Origin: Prevotella sp.
GTDB taxonomy: Bacteria > Bacteroidota > Bacteroidia > Bacteroidales > Bacteroidaceae
Direction of reading: 5' to 3'
Length of the DNA stretch: 64,000 nt
NCBI GenBank assembly: GCA_022641735.1
Contig: JALCDQ010000003.1
Span: forward strand, 210,538 to 274,537
This document shows positions 18,074 through 26,856 of the stretch, one piece after another; the stretch's first letter is position 1, and each line of letters opens with the position of its first letter. The translations under genes were made by a program, and so were the position numbers. Under the pieces are notes generated by a model. It was not told the origin of the DNA, made no database searches, and worked only from the letters and a program-made list of their open reading frames with translations.

Positions 18074-18921
18074 ACTTCTGCCTCCTTTTTCTTGATTGGG
18101 AAATTCACTTTGACGATTGCACCACTCGGGCATTCATCCACACACTTTGTACACATTCTGCATTTATTATAATCAATGTATGCCAAATTGTCAGCAACCG
18201 TGATGGCTTCAAACTTGCATACCTTCTCACATTTTCCGCATCCAATGCAAGCAACAGCACAAGCCTTACGGGCTATAGCGCCCTTGTCTTTATTTATACA
18301 GCTTACATAGACACGACGACCTTTCGGGCCTTTCTTTCTTAATTCTATAATATGACGAGGGCAAGCCTTTACACATGCACCACAAGAAGTGCATTTATCC
18401 TCATCTACCTCTGGAAGACTGGTCTTCGGATTGAGATGAATAGCATCAAACTTACAGGCTTTCACACAGTCTCCACAGCCTAAGCAGCCATATCCACAGC
18501 CGCTCTCGCCCATACTTGCCACATTCATGGCTGCACATGTATGCATGCCATCATACTTTGAAACCTGTGGCCGAAGTTCACAAGTACCATTGCATCTTAC
18601 GACAGCAATCATGGGTTCCGTCTGTTCAACCGACATACCGAGCATATCCGCAATCTTCGACATTACCGTGCTGCCTCCTACTGGGCATTGCAATCCTTCA
18701 ATCGAACCCGCATCCGCTCCCTTAACGAGAGCATCCGCCATGCCAGAACATCCGGCAAAGCCACATCCTCCGCAATTAGCACCAGGCAATAAGCCCTGCA
18801 CCTGCGCGATGCGAGCATCTTCTTTTACGGCAAATTTCTTGGATGCCACATAGAGTATCACTGATGATACCAATGCTATAAGTCCAAGTACTATGACCGC
18901 AATTACTAAATAATTCATCAT
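18070..18921 (-). CDS. rnfB: RNF complex subunit B (polyferredoxin)
   Basis: The 283-residue protein has an N-terminal membrane anchor (MMNYLVIAVIVLGLIALVSSVILYV), a four-Cys block GANCGGCGFAGCSGMADAL continuing to C in LQCPVGG, and then several [4Fe-4S] motifs (CLGCGDCVKACKF, CTSCGACVKACPR, CIGCGKCEKVCKF, CRMCTKCVDECPS). It is the ferredoxin-docking subunit. It is 7 bp after the RseC-like gene, in the order B-C-D-G-E-A. Confidence 0.96.
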   Translation of the reverse strand: MMNYLVIAVIVLGLIALVSSVILYVASKKFAVKEDARIAQVQGLLPGANCGGCGFAGCSGMADALVKGADAGSIEGLQCPVGGSTVMSKIADMLGMSVEQTEPMIAVVRCNGTCELRPQVSKYDGMHTCAAMNVASMGESGCGYGCLGCGDCVKACKFDAIHLNPKTSLPEVDEDKCTSCGACVKACPRHIIELRKKGPKGRRVYVSCINKDKGAIARKACAVACIGCGKCEKVCKFEAITVADNLAYIDYNKCRMCTKCVDECPSGAIVKVNFPIKKKEAEV

Positions 18922-18928
18922 ATATTGT

Positions 18929-19342
18929 CTATTCGTTGTCTATTTTAAATGATATTTTCTTTCCAATCTTGTCACGCAAAAGCCAAAGGATGAAGTAATA
19001 AGGCACCAATATCCCCACCCCCATCAAAGCTCCAAAGGCCTCATTCTCAGAAATAAGGGAGACACAAAAGACGACAGCTATCATCAACAACAAGGGAACT
19101 CCGAAACCTAACATCACGGAGAAATAGCCCACTGAGGTATCAGCAGAAACAGTCACGTCGTCACCAACATGACAATCGCCCTCAAAATTATAAACGTCAA
19201 TCACCTTTTCTTTACTTTCAGAAGCATTGCAAAAGCCTTTTGCTCTGCAAGATGAGCAGGCCGAAGTCTGAAAAATACGCACCTTTACATGTCCTTTCTC
19301 AATAGAGTCTATCCTGCCTCTGTGCTTAATTCTATTTGTCAT
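18929..19342 (-). CDS. RseC/MucC-like membrane protein, first gene of rnf operon
   Basis: The 137-residue protein has a small N-terminal domain with a Cys cluster (SACSSCRAKGFCNASE near residues 28-43) and two hydrophobic helices (about 72-95 and 100-120), matching the SoxR-reducing/RseC family. In Proteobacteria RseC is tied to RNF-like complexes that keep SoxR reduced; in Bacteroidota it commonly heads the rnf operon. The Cys cluster may hold a metal or an iron-sulfur centre. It lies directly behind the operon promoter and 7 bp before rnfB. Confidence 0.88.
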   Translation of the reverse strand: MTNRIKHRGRIDSIEKGHVKVRIFQTSACSSCRAKGFCNASESKEKVIDVYNFEGDCHVGDDVTVSADTSVGYFSVMLGFGVPLLLMIAVVFCVSLISENEAFGALMGVGILVPYYFILWLLRDKIGKKISFKIDNE

Positions 19343-19369
19343 TCCCTCTAGATTTCAAGGATACAATTG

Positions 19370-19400
19370 CAAATATAACAATATATTTTGACTTTTCAAA
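19370..19400 (-). promoter_or_regulatory. Promoter of the rseC-rnf operon
   Basis: On the minus strand TTTG at 19397-19400 and TATATTTG at 19370-19377 are exactly 19 bp apart, a textbook Bacteroidota promoter. It starts the seven-gene operon about 20 nt before the first ATG. Confidence 0.85.
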
Positions 19401-19419
19401 CAAAAAAATCACAAAATTA

Positions 19420-19450
19420 TTGGGAGTTTCCATAATTTGGCTTATATTTG
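19420..19450 (+). promoter_or_regulatory. Promoter of the acidic unknown gene
   Basis: TTG at 19420-19422 and TATATTTG at 19443-19450 are 20 bp apart. It is back to back with the rnf promoter and leaves a leader of about 18 nt with an AAGGA ribosome site. Confidence 0.7.
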
Positions 19451-19474
19451 CATTTGATTTTCAAAAGGAACTAT

Positions 19475-19915
19475 ATGAAACCGACAGAACAGACCACACA
19501 ACAGATAGAACGTGTAATCAAAAAGATTGCGCAGAAATTTCCAACTGATGAAGACACCTCCATCATTACAGACATACATCTGAGAGCTTCACAAGACAGT
19601 GGAGAACTGGTTGCCTTTAATGATGATGAAGAGGAAATCACCCGTTGCGTGGTGGAACAATGGATTGACAACAAGGATGAGAACTTCTACACGGAAATCA
19701 CTTCTACCCTCCGTGAAGAACTCCGTAATCTTCATGACATTGTTGACAACTTAGGTATTTTGAAGCCTTACAGCTTTGTTTTGGAGGATGACGACCAGGA
19801 AAACATTGCCGAACTCTATGTTGCTGATGATGACACTGTCATCATAGGGGGTGACCTCATGGAGAACCTTGACAAAGACCTCGACAGTTTTCTCGATAAT
19901 CTGCTCAAAGAATAA
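19475..19915 (+). CDS. Small acidic cytoplasmic protein, unknown function
   Basis: The 146-residue product (start MKPTEQTTQQIERVIKK at 19475, chosen because the promoter and an AAGGA site lie just upstream) has no signal peptide or membrane helix. It is strongly acidic, with the runs FNDDEEEIT, LEDDDQENIAELYVADDDT and a C-terminal DKDLDSFLDNLLKE. It starts with a helical segment and probably has a mixed alpha/beta core. I do not recognise the family. It diverges from the rnf operon with closely packed promoters, which could link their expression, and ends before a hairpin shared with the convergent hydrolase gene. Confidence 0.75.
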   Translation: MKPTEQTTQQIERVIKKIAQKFPTDEDTSIITDIHLRASQDSGELVAFNDDEEEITRCVVEQWIDNKDENFYTEITSTLREELRNLHDIVDNLGILKPYSFVLEDDDQENIAELYVADDDTVIIGGDLMENLDKDLDSFLDNLLKE

Positions 19916-19961
19916 TCACATTCCCTTTTATAGAAAACTGAAATAATCAGCAAAATAATAG

Positions 19962-19996
19962 GAAGGTGAAACCTGAACCATCAGAGTTTCACCTTC
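19962..19996 (-). terminator. Hairpin terminator overlapping the GHL10 stop codon
   Basis: GAAGGTGAAAC (19962-19972) and GTTTCACCTTC (19986-19996) form a perfect 11-bp stem. The last five codons of the minus-strand hydrolase lie within one arm, and its stop codon is in the loop. T-rich sequence follows on the minus strand; it may also stop the plus-strand gene ending at 19915. Confidence 0.65.
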
Positions 19997-21486
19997 TTAG
20001 CTTTACCTGCTGACTCATTTCCCACTCTATCCAATGCCGTCACGACATAAGTGTAGCGATTTTCTCCATTGGAATAAGGCAATTGGAAATGCGTATCTGA
20101 AGTAATCTTGATAATTTTAGAGGCATCCTCAAGATTGACATTCTCTCCCTTCTGAAAGCAATACACCACATAACGGGAAACTTCATCACCCCATTTCTTC
20201 GCCTTTGGAGCTTTCCAAAAGAGCATATATCCATCGGCTGTCCACACAGGTTTCACCTTGCGGGGCTTCTTCGGGGCTTTATCATCAAGGAAAGGCATCG
20301 CTGGTGGCAATGCCGGATTTTTCCAATAATTGCTGCGAAGTATCGTCTCATAATTACCCGGATTCTGAGTTACAGCTTGAGCATACCACAAAACAGAGCC
20401 TTCCACATTCTGACATTCTTCATGCAACTGGTGTTTTGCAACCATCTGATTCGTCTGAGGATTCTGAATGTCAGCGGTTTGCACAGTTCTCATCACATCC
20501 TCACCAATGTAAAGAGGACGATGTGAAGCCTTCTGATTCCACCAACGAATCAACGTCTGATAGTCAGCCGCCTTGTTGCCTATCTGCCAATAAAGTTGGG
20601 GAACACAGTAGTCAAGCCACCCGTTATTCACCCATTTCAACACATCGGCGTACAAGTCATCATAGTTCTGCAAGCCATTGGTATCAGAGCCATTCAAAGG
20701 GTCACTCTTCTTGTTGCGATAAATACCGAAAGGCGACACGCCAAATTTTACCCATGGCTTGAGATGATGGATATGTTCGCCCATCTCCTTGACAAATAAA
20801 TCAACGTTATACCGACGCCAATCTCCCTTGTTTTGCAGGCCATTGCTGTTGGTGGCAAACAGATTATCATCGGGTATCGTCAACCCTGCTGCCGGATAAG
20901 GATAGAAATAATCATCGATATGCATGCCGTCAATATCATAGCGCTTCACGATATCATCCACCACGCTCAAGATATAGTCACGGTTTTCCTTTAATCCGGG
21001 ATTGAGCACATAAAGCCCTCCATACTCGAAAGCACGCTCAGGATGGGTGTTGAGAATATGGTTAGGGGCTAAAGCCGTCGGTGATTTCATGCGTGCCCGA
21101 TAAGGATTTATCCATGCGTGAAGTTCCATTCCCCGCTTATGACATTCGGTAATCATCCATGCCAAAGGGTCCCAATAAGGATTCGGAGCTTGCCCTTGAA
21201 CGCCTGTAAGAAAACGACTCCAAGGCTCTATACTGCTTGGATAGAGGGCATCACATTCTCCCCGAACTTGAAAGATTACGGCATTCACGCCATCTCTTTG
21301 CAAGGCATCGAGCTGTTGGGTGAGCATCTGCTGAATCTCAGCAGTCGATTTGCCCACGTAGATACCATTGACGCATTGCATCCAAGCGCCACGAAACTCT
21401 CTCTTCCCGGAAGCCTGCACAGTGAAAACACTGAGCATCAACAGCCCCAAGACAATATATAACCGTTTAAGTATGTTTGTTTTCAT
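19981..21486 (-). CDS. GHL10 (DUF187) family secreted glycoside hydrolase-like protein
   Basis: The 501-residue protein starts at MKTNILKRLYIVLGLL (21486) with a signal peptide ending near VQASG. Residues from about 30 to 360 match the GHL10/DUF187 TIM-barrel family: REFRGAWMQCVNGIYVG, DGVNAVIFQVRGECDALYPS, ELHAWINPYRA, YDIDGMHIDDYFYPYP and FGVSPFGIYRNK. Asp residues of the HIDDYFYP block are the likely catalytic or binding residues. The last 100 residues resemble a fibronectin type III domain. Substrate is unknown; family members act on cell-envelope or extracellular glycans. Confidence 0.88.
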   Translation of the reverse strand: MKTNILKRLYIVLGLLMLSVFTVQASGKREFRGAWMQCVNGIYVGKSTAEIQQMLTQQLDALQRDGVNAVIFQVRGECDALYPSSIEPWSRFLTGVQGQAPNPYWDPLAWMITECHKRGMELHAWINPYRARMKSPTALAPNHILNTHPERAFEYGGLYVLNPGLKENRDYILSVVDDIVKRYDIDGMHIDDYFYPYPAAGLTIPDDNLFATNSNGLQNKGDWRRYNVDLFVKEMGEHIHHLKPWVKFGVSPFGIYRNKKSDPLNGSDTNGLQNYDDLYADVLKWVNNGWLDYCVPQLYWQIGNKAADYQTLIRWWNQKASHRPLYIGEDVMRTVQTADIQNPQTNQMVAKHQLHEECQNVEGSVLWYAQAVTQNPGNYETILRSNYWKNPALPPAMPFLDDKAPKKPRKVKPVWTADGYMLFWKAPKAKKWGDEVSRYVVYCFQKGENVNLEDASKIIKITSDTHFQLPYSNGENRYTYVVTALDRVGNESAGKAKKVKL

Positions 21487-21491
21487 CCTTG

Positions 21492-21523
21492 CAAAGTTAC
21501 AAAAAACATCTGAAACTTCCAAA
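21492..21523 (-). promoter_or_regulatory. Promoter of the GHL10 gene, possibly leaderless transcript
   Basis: On the minus strand TTTG at 21520-21523 and TAACTTTG at 21492-21499 are 20 bp apart. The -7 box ends only 5 bp before the ATG, so the transcript may begin at or next to the start codon. Confidence 0.7.
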
Positions 21524-21654
21524 TAATTTGTCTCTTTAGCTATAGGTTAAAAGATTTCTAATAGTTCTCATTCTCTTCCATAAGCATAGACTCGTGGAAA
21601 AATGATACTCCTGGCACTTACTTTTTATCGCTGTACTCGCCTATAAATCTCATT

Positions 21655-22040
21655 AATGAATTAAGTTAAAACGGTTAATGAGCTTTATACAAGTTACTCA
21701 TGAAATATACAAAAATAGTCTATGGCATAGACTATTTGGCCAAATGAGGAGGACATTTAGCCAAATAGCAAACTCATTAGTAGCTTTTTACAGGCCTAAT
21801 AATCGTTGTTTACAGGGTAAAAGGCTATCTTTTACATCGTCAAAGACCGTCTTTTAGGATACAATCAGATTTTTTGAAAAACCGTCCTCGTCGAAAAGGC
21901 CTTTTTCGTGCGATATAAGCGACTTTCTTTTCAGAGGTTCACTGCATGAAGCCTCACCCTTTTTAGAGCTGCATGTTGCATTTGCATATTTATGCAAACA
22001 GGATGTATAATATGCAAAAAGATAATCTGATATATTCAAT
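21655..22040. repeat. Long intergenic repeat element with 22-bp array, locus G
   Basis: This is the second copy of the element at 9210-9620. It contains a 25-bp palindrome at 21713-21737 (12-bp arms AAATAGTCTATG/CATAGACTATTT around one G), TTTGGCC/TTTAGCC words 22 bp apart, then four 19-bp units at 21773, 21795, 21817 and 21839. After these come a CGAAAAGGCCTTTTTCG inverted repeat and GCGATATAAGCGACTTT. The copies are clearly related but diverged. The remainder of the gap to 22128 shows only a weak GGAGG/CCTCC stem-loop after trpG. Confidence 0.75.
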
Positions 22041-22128
22041 TAAAACCAAGTTGAATCCCAGAAAATTAACATTTGGAGGACCAATAAATTAGCCCTCCTT
22101 TGCATTATCTCCTGTTTCCATCTCATTT

Positions 22129-22695
22129 TCAATCGCTCTTCAGCCAGTTTTCAATGATTTTCCGGCCTTGTGGGGTCAGCACACTTTCAGGATGAAACTG
22201 AATGCCATGAATGTCATAGCTGCGGTGCTTCAGGCCCATGATATATCCTTCATCACTTTCCGCCGTAACTTCAAGACAATCAGGAAGGGTATCACGATCG
22301 ACTACCCACGAATGATAGCGCCCCATCATCATCCTGCTAGGCAGACCTTCTAATATCGGGTCATTGCCAAGAATTGTCCCTTCGGTAGCCACTCCATGAA
22401 AGACTTCTGAAAGATTAGTCAACTTAGCACCAAACACCTCCCCTATTGCCTGATGTCCCAAGCAAACTCCAAGAATTGATTTCTGGCCTGCATAGGTGCG
22501 AATGACGTCCAACAGCAAGCCCGCTTCTTCAGGGATGCCAGGACCAGGAGAAAGCAATATCTTGTCGAAGACCTCCAACTGCGAGAGTTGAAACTGGTCG
22601 TTGCGATAAACAGTGACCTCCGCGCCCAATTCCCTGACGAGATGCGCGAGGTTATAAGTGAAACTATCGTAATTATCAATGAGTACTATATTCAT
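22129..22695 (-). CDS. trpG: Anthranilate synthase component II (glutamine amidotransferase)
   Basis: The 188-residue class I glutamine amidotransferase begins MNIVLIDNYDSFTYNLAH. The catalytic Cys is in LGVCLGHQAIGE (near residue 78) and His-Glu in GIQFHPESVLT (near 170). It supplies ammonia to TrpE for anthranilate synthesis from chorismate. It is the last gene of the trp operon and overlaps trpE by 4 bp, the normal coupling for subunits of one enzyme. It lacks an extra PabA-specific feature, and the context settles the trp assignment. Confidence 0.96.
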   Translation of the reverse strand: MNIVLIDNYDSFTYNLAHLVRELGAEVTVYRNDQFQLSQLEVFDKILLSPGPGIPEEAGLLLDVIRTYAGQKSILGVCLGHQAIGEVFGAKLTNLSEVFHGVATEGTILGNDPILEGLPSRMMMGRYHSWVVDRDTLPDCLEVTAESDEGYIMGLKHRSYDIHGIQFHPESVLTPQGRKIIENWLKSD

Positions 22696-24098
22696 AACGT
22701 TTCTGCTATTTTAATTGCTTTCACAAGGGCTCCAAGCTTATTGTTGCTTTCTTGGAGTTCATATTCATCATTGCTCTTAGCCACAACACCACTGCCCGCT
22801 TGAAACCACAACTCATTATTGCGACTGATAAAGGTACGGATGACGATGGCCTGATTGAGATTTCCATTCAATCCGATGAAGCCGATGCAACCTCCATAAG
22901 CCCCCCGATTGTGAGGCTCAAGCTCTGAGATTATCTGCATAGCCCTCACCTTTGGAGCACCCGAAAGGGTACCAGCAGGGAATGTATCGATGAAAGCACG
23001 GAGCTTGCTGTTGACATCCGTCTTGAAAAGCGTTCCCGAAACACGGCTTACCAAATGGATGACATGACTATAGAACTGCATATCCTTATAGAAATCCACC
23101 TTCACTCCATGACAATTACGGGAAAGATCATTGCGCGCAAGATCTACAAGCATCACATGTTCAGCATTCTCCTTAGGGTCATTGCGCAAGAATTCCGCAT
23201 TCTTCTTGTCCTGCACAGGGTCGCCAGTACGCTTTGTCGTCCCTGCTATAGGGTCGATGAAAGCCTTGTCATCCTCTATCCTGCAATGCGTTTCGGGTGA
23301 TGAGCCGAAGATGCGAAAGCCCCCAAAGTCGAAATAAAAGAGATAAGGGCTCGGGTTAATACTCCTCAACGCACGATAGAGTTTAAAATCATCACCCTCG
23401 TATTTATGGCAAAACCTGCGGGAAGGTACAATCTGAAAGACATCACCACGAAGACAATGCTGCACACAACGACGGATATTCGCCTTATGTTTCTCATCTG
23501 TCATCGGGCTGAACGACTCTCCAACGGGATGGAAATCAAAACATTGAGTCACTTTATTCAAGTGCTTTTCCAATGTGTCCAAGTCTTCCGACAAGGAAAT
23601 CAACATCATCGTATTGTTGAAATGGTCAAAGACTATCAAGTCCTGATACATTATATATAATATGTCGGGGGCATCATTCTTTATCATGGTGCTATCCTTG
23701 ACCTCTATATCTTCAAAATAACGCACCGCATTAAAAGACGTATAGCCATAGAGACCACAATAATTGCAGCCCTCGCCTTGTACATCGAAACGCTCAATGA
23801 AGGCAGAAAGAGCATCAGCCACCTGAATTTTTGCCTTCCCCTTTACGGAAGTATCTATCGCTTCCTGTACCTGAGAACCATCCGGATAAGTACAGATAAT
23901 CGTGCCATGACTTACTGCCACCTGGGCAATCGGATGAATACCGATGAAAGAACGGGCTGTATCATGGCTATGATAATCGGAACTCTCCATGAGCACTGAT
24001 TGCGGATATAGGTCACGAAGGCTCATATATACCCCCACGGGAGTATAGAGGTCGCCCAGCAACTGCTTCGTATGTGTTGTATATTTAAAAGTCGCCAT
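22692..24098 (-). CDS. trpE: Anthranilate synthase component I
   Basis: The 468-residue chorismate-using enzyme shows IVPSRRF, GSSPETHCRIED, PIAGTTKRTG, ENAEHVMLVDLARNDLSR and FPAGTLSGAPKVRAMQII. Near the N-terminus QSVLMESSDYHS corresponds to the L-L-E-S tryptophan feedback site, so end-product inhibition is expected. It begins 14 bp inside the trpB coding region and overlaps trpG by 4 bp. Confidence 0.97.
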   Translation of the reverse strand: MATFKYTTHTKQLLGDLYTPVGVYMSLRDLYPQSVLMESSDYHSHDTARSFIGIHPIAQVAVSHGTIICTYPDGSQVQEAIDTSVKGKAKIQVADALSAFIERFDVQGEGCNYCGLYGYTSFNAVRYFEDIEVKDSTMIKNDAPDILYIMYQDLIVFDHFNNTMMLISLSEDLDTLEKHLNKVTQCFDFHPVGESFSPMTDEKHKANIRRCVQHCLRGDVFQIVPSRRFCHKYEGDDFKLYRALRSINPSPYLFYFDFGGFRIFGSSPETHCRIEDDKAFIDPIAGTTKRTGDPVQDKKNAEFLRNDPKENAEHVMLVDLARNDLSRNCHGVKVDFYKDMQFYSHVIHLVSRVSGTLFKTDVNSKLRAFIDTFPAGTLSGAPKVRAMQIISELEPHNRGAYGGCIGFIGLNGNLNQAIVIRTFISRNNELWFQAGSGVVAKSNDEYELQESNNKLGALVKAIKIAETL

Positions 24099-25287
24099 AT
24101 TCCTTTGCCATTTTCTTGTTCTTCAGATAAGTCTCCACATCCTTGTCTCCACGACCGGAAACCGTCAAGACAACCACATCTTCAGGGCGGAAGGTCATCT
24201 TCTTCAAGGCTGCCACCGCATGAGCACTCTCGATGGCAGGAATGATTCCCTCCATGCGTGTAAGCTCATAACCGGCATAGATAGCCTCATTATCATTGAT
24301 GGCAAGCACCTGTTCCCTGCCCTTTTCAGCAAGGTCGGCGTGCATAGGACCAATGCCCGGATAGTCCAAACCTGCACTAATGGTGAAGGCCTCTTTGATT
24401 TGTCCGTCTTCTGTCTGCATCACAAGAGAGCGTGCACCATGGATGATGCCCTCCGTACCACAATGGATAGTGGCTGCCGTATAATCCGTATCGATGCCAT
24501 GACCACCAGCTTCGGCAAGCACAATCTTCACTCGGTCGTCGTCGATATAATGATAAATGGTTCCTGCGGCGTTACTTCCTCCACCTACACAAGCAACCAG
24601 ATAATCAGGATAATCACGCCCTATCTTCTCTTGCAACTGCCATTTGATTTCCTCAGAGATGACGCTTTGCATCTTCGCAACAATGTCAGGATAAGGATGC
24701 GGGCCCATGGTTGACCCCACAATATAGAAAGTATCACGCGGATGACAGCACCAGTCACGGATGGCTTCACTGCATGCATCACTCAAAGTCATGTTTCCAG
24801 TGGTGACAGGATGAACGGTAGCCCCCAGCATACGCATTCTTTCCACATTCGTATGCTGACGTTCCACATCCGTTTTGCCCATGAATATCTCGCATTGCAT
24901 ATTCATCAGCGCGCACACCGTAGCCGTTGCCACACCATGTTGGCCAGCTCCCGTCTCAGCAATGATGCGTGTCTTGCCCATCTTTTTGGCCATCAGAATC
25001 TGCCCAATGGTATTGTTTATCTTATGGGCACCCGTATGATTCAGGTCTTCCCGCTTCAAATAAAGCTGGCAACCATATTTCTCACTCATCCTTTGAGCAT
25101 AATATAAGGGTGAAGGACGCCCCACATAGTCTTTCAACAATTGATGATATTCCTTCTTAAACTCCTCACTTTCAATAATCGGACGATAAGCATCCTGAAG
25201 GTCGTGCACACACTTATATAAGATTTCAGGCACATAGGCACCGCCAAAATGTCCGAAAAAACCATTGTTATCTACTTGATATTTCAT
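24085..25287 (-). CDS. trpB: Tryptophan synthase beta chain
   Basis: The 400-residue PLP enzyme is of the standard TrpB1 type: FGGAYVPEIL, KREDLNHTGAHKINN with the PLP Lys, ETGAGQHGVATA, GGGSNAAG and the C-terminal SGRGDKD. It condenses indole with serine and pairs with TrpA, whose gene it overlaps by 4 bp. Confidence 0.98.
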   Translation of the reverse strand: MKYQVDNNGFFGHFGGAYVPEILYKCVHDLQDAYRPIIESEEFKKEYHQLLKDYVGRPSPLYYAQRMSEKYGCQLYLKREDLNHTGAHKINNTIGQILMAKKMGKTRIIAETGAGQHGVATATVCALMNMQCEIFMGKTDVERQHTNVERMRMLGATVHPVTTGNMTLSDACSEAIRDWCCHPRDTFYIVGSTMGPHPYPDIVAKMQSVISEEIKWQLQEKIGRDYPDYLVACVGGGSNAAGTIYHYIDDDRVKIVLAEAGGHGIDTDYTAATIHCGTEGIIHGARSLVMQTEDGQIKEAFTISAGLDYPGIGPMHADLAEKGREQVLAINDNEAIYAGYELTRMEGIIPAIESAHAVAALKKMTFRPEDVVVLTVSGRGDKDVETYLKNKKMAKEYGDF

Positions 25288-26060
25288 TTTCTTAATGCTT
25301 CATAAAGTTCATCGATGGCCTTGTCAGGGTCGTGAGTTTCATTGAGTAAGGTGACAAACTTACTGCCTATAATGGCGCCGGCGGCATTCTGCTGGGCACT
25401 TTCGAGCGTCTGTTTATTGCTGATGCCAAACCCTATCATGCGAGGATTGTGAAGATTCATCGCATTGATACGCTGAAAATACTGCTGTTTAGCATCATCA
25501 AAGCTCTGCTGCGCGCCCGTGATACTTGCACTCGACACCATATAGATGAAGCCGTCCGTATGCTCATCGATAAAGCGAATGCGCTCTTCTGAGGTCTCGG
25601 GAGTAATCATCATGATGACACGAACATCATATTTGTCGGCAATAGGCTTCACTACATTCATGTAGTCATCAAATGGAAGGTCCGGAATGATACATCCCGA
25701 TACGCCGCTCTCCACGCAACTCTTGAAGAAATCTTCCATGCCATAATGCATCACTACATTCAGATAACCCATCATAACGAGAGGTATATTGACCTCATTT
25801 TTTATCTCCTTGAGTTGGGAGAACAACTTTTTCAGCGTCATTCCATTCTTCAAAGCCATGGTTCCAGCCGACTGTATGACTGGTCCGTCAGCCAATGGGT
25901 CACTGAATGGAATGCCCACTTCTATCATGGAAATACCTTTGCGCTCAAGCGTTTTGATGACTTTGCCCGTCATTTCCAGTTCCGGGCATCCTGCACAAAA
26001 GTAAAGAGAAAGCAACTTTTTATCTTTGCTTTCTGCAAACAATTTATTTATCTTATTCAC
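25284..26060 (-). CDS. trpA: Tryptophan synthase alpha chain
   Basis: The 258-residue TIM-barrel lyase cleaves indole-3-glycerol phosphate. IEVGIPFSDPLADGPVIQ contains the catalytic Glu and the conserved FSDP loop; LPFDDY carries the second catalytic Asp, and GFGIS is the phosphate-binding loop. It lies 29 bp after trpF and overlaps trpB by 4 bp. Confidence 0.97.
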   Translation of the reverse strand: MNKINKLFAESKDKKLLSLYFCAGCPELEMTGKVIKTLERKGISMIEVGIPFSDPLADGPVIQSAGTMALKNGMTLKKLFSQLKEIKNEVNIPLVMMGYLNVVMHYGMEDFFKSCVESGVSGCIIPDLPFDDYMNVVKPIADKYDVRVIMMITPETSEERIRFIDEHTDGFIYMVSSASITGAQQSFDDAKQQYFQRINAMNLHNPRMIGFGISNKQTLESAQQNAAGAIIGSKFVTLLNETHDPDKAIDELYEALRK

Positions 26061-26089
26061 AATACTAATCTTTAATAATGATTTTCTGA

Positions 26090-26794
26090 TTATTCTTCGC
26101 GTATTTCACGAATAAATGTTCGGAGTTTCTCTACATCTTTCACTCCCGGCTCTGTTTCAAAGCAACTGTTAAGGTCAATACCTGCAAACTGAGGATGATG
26201 AAAAGACTTCACTAAAGTCGCATCTTCAGGACCTATACCGCCACTGAGAAGAAAAGGAATGTCAAGCGTATAATGCTCAAGAATATCCCAGTTGAAAGAC
26301 TGTCCACTGCCTCCTACCGACTTGCATTTGGTGTCGAAGAGAAACATATCCACTACCCTAATATAGTCATTACACTTCTCAAGATCATCCAACTTCTCTA
26401 TGCTGATGGCTTTGATGATTTTAATGCCCTTCCGAATATCAGGGTCGAGCGTACGGCGAAGGTTCTCACAGGTTTCCCGAGGCTCCTTTCCATGAAGCTG
26501 AATATAATCAAGACGATAGTTGAAGACACGCGTAATGATGTTTTGAGGCATATCATCGACAAAGACACCCACACGAAGAGGCTGCTTCACAGGATCTGCA
26601 ACAGGGATTTCTTTCCCCGTATTCCGCTTCAGGCGTTCCTCACTGTAATCAGGGATGATGCCCGCTCTGGCACTAATCATCTGCACATAACGCGGACTTT
26701 TAGGATAGAAAATGAATCCCATCATATCGATTTCCAACTCAGATACCTTGCGGATATTATCGGCTTCACGCATGCCACAAACCTTGATAATCAT
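26090..26794 (-). CDS. trpF: Phosphoribosylanthranilate isomerase
   Basis: The 234-residue TIM-barrel isomerase starts at MIIKVCGM (26794), with the catalytic Cys in KVCGM. YIQLHGKE and the late FLFDTK...GGSGQSFNW and FLLSGGIGPEDA blocks are typical; the Asp in FDT is the catalytic acid. The protein has an insert of about 25 residues after MISARAGI that is absent from compact TrpF enzymes. TAACTTTG at 26819-26826 on the minus strand, between trpC and trpF, could be a weak internal promoter. Confidence 0.95.
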   Translation of the reverse strand: MIIKVCGMREADNIRKVSELEIDMMGFIFYPKSPRYVQMISARAGIIPDYSEERLKRNTGKEIPVADPVKQPLRVGVFVDDMPQNIITRVFNYRLDYIQLHGKEPRETCENLRRTLDPDIRKGIKIIKAISIEKLDDLEKCNDYIRVVDMFLFDTKCKSVGGSGQSFNWDILEHYTLDIPFLLSGGIGPEDATLVKSFHHPQFAGIDLNSCFETEPGVKDVEKLRTFIREIREE

Positions 26795-26856
26795 ATTCTT
26801 TTCTTCATTTACAGAGTTCAAAGTTACAGAAAAATTCCGAAATTCCCATATATATT

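Noticed and set aside
22075..22128. Terminator after trpG
   Set aside because: Only a 5-bp GGAGG/CCTCC stem with a long loop and no T tract was found; not enough to annotate.
26819..26826. Internal promoter for trpF
   Set aside because: The -7 box is perfect but no TTTG lies 19-20 bp upstream, so it is mentioned only under trpF.
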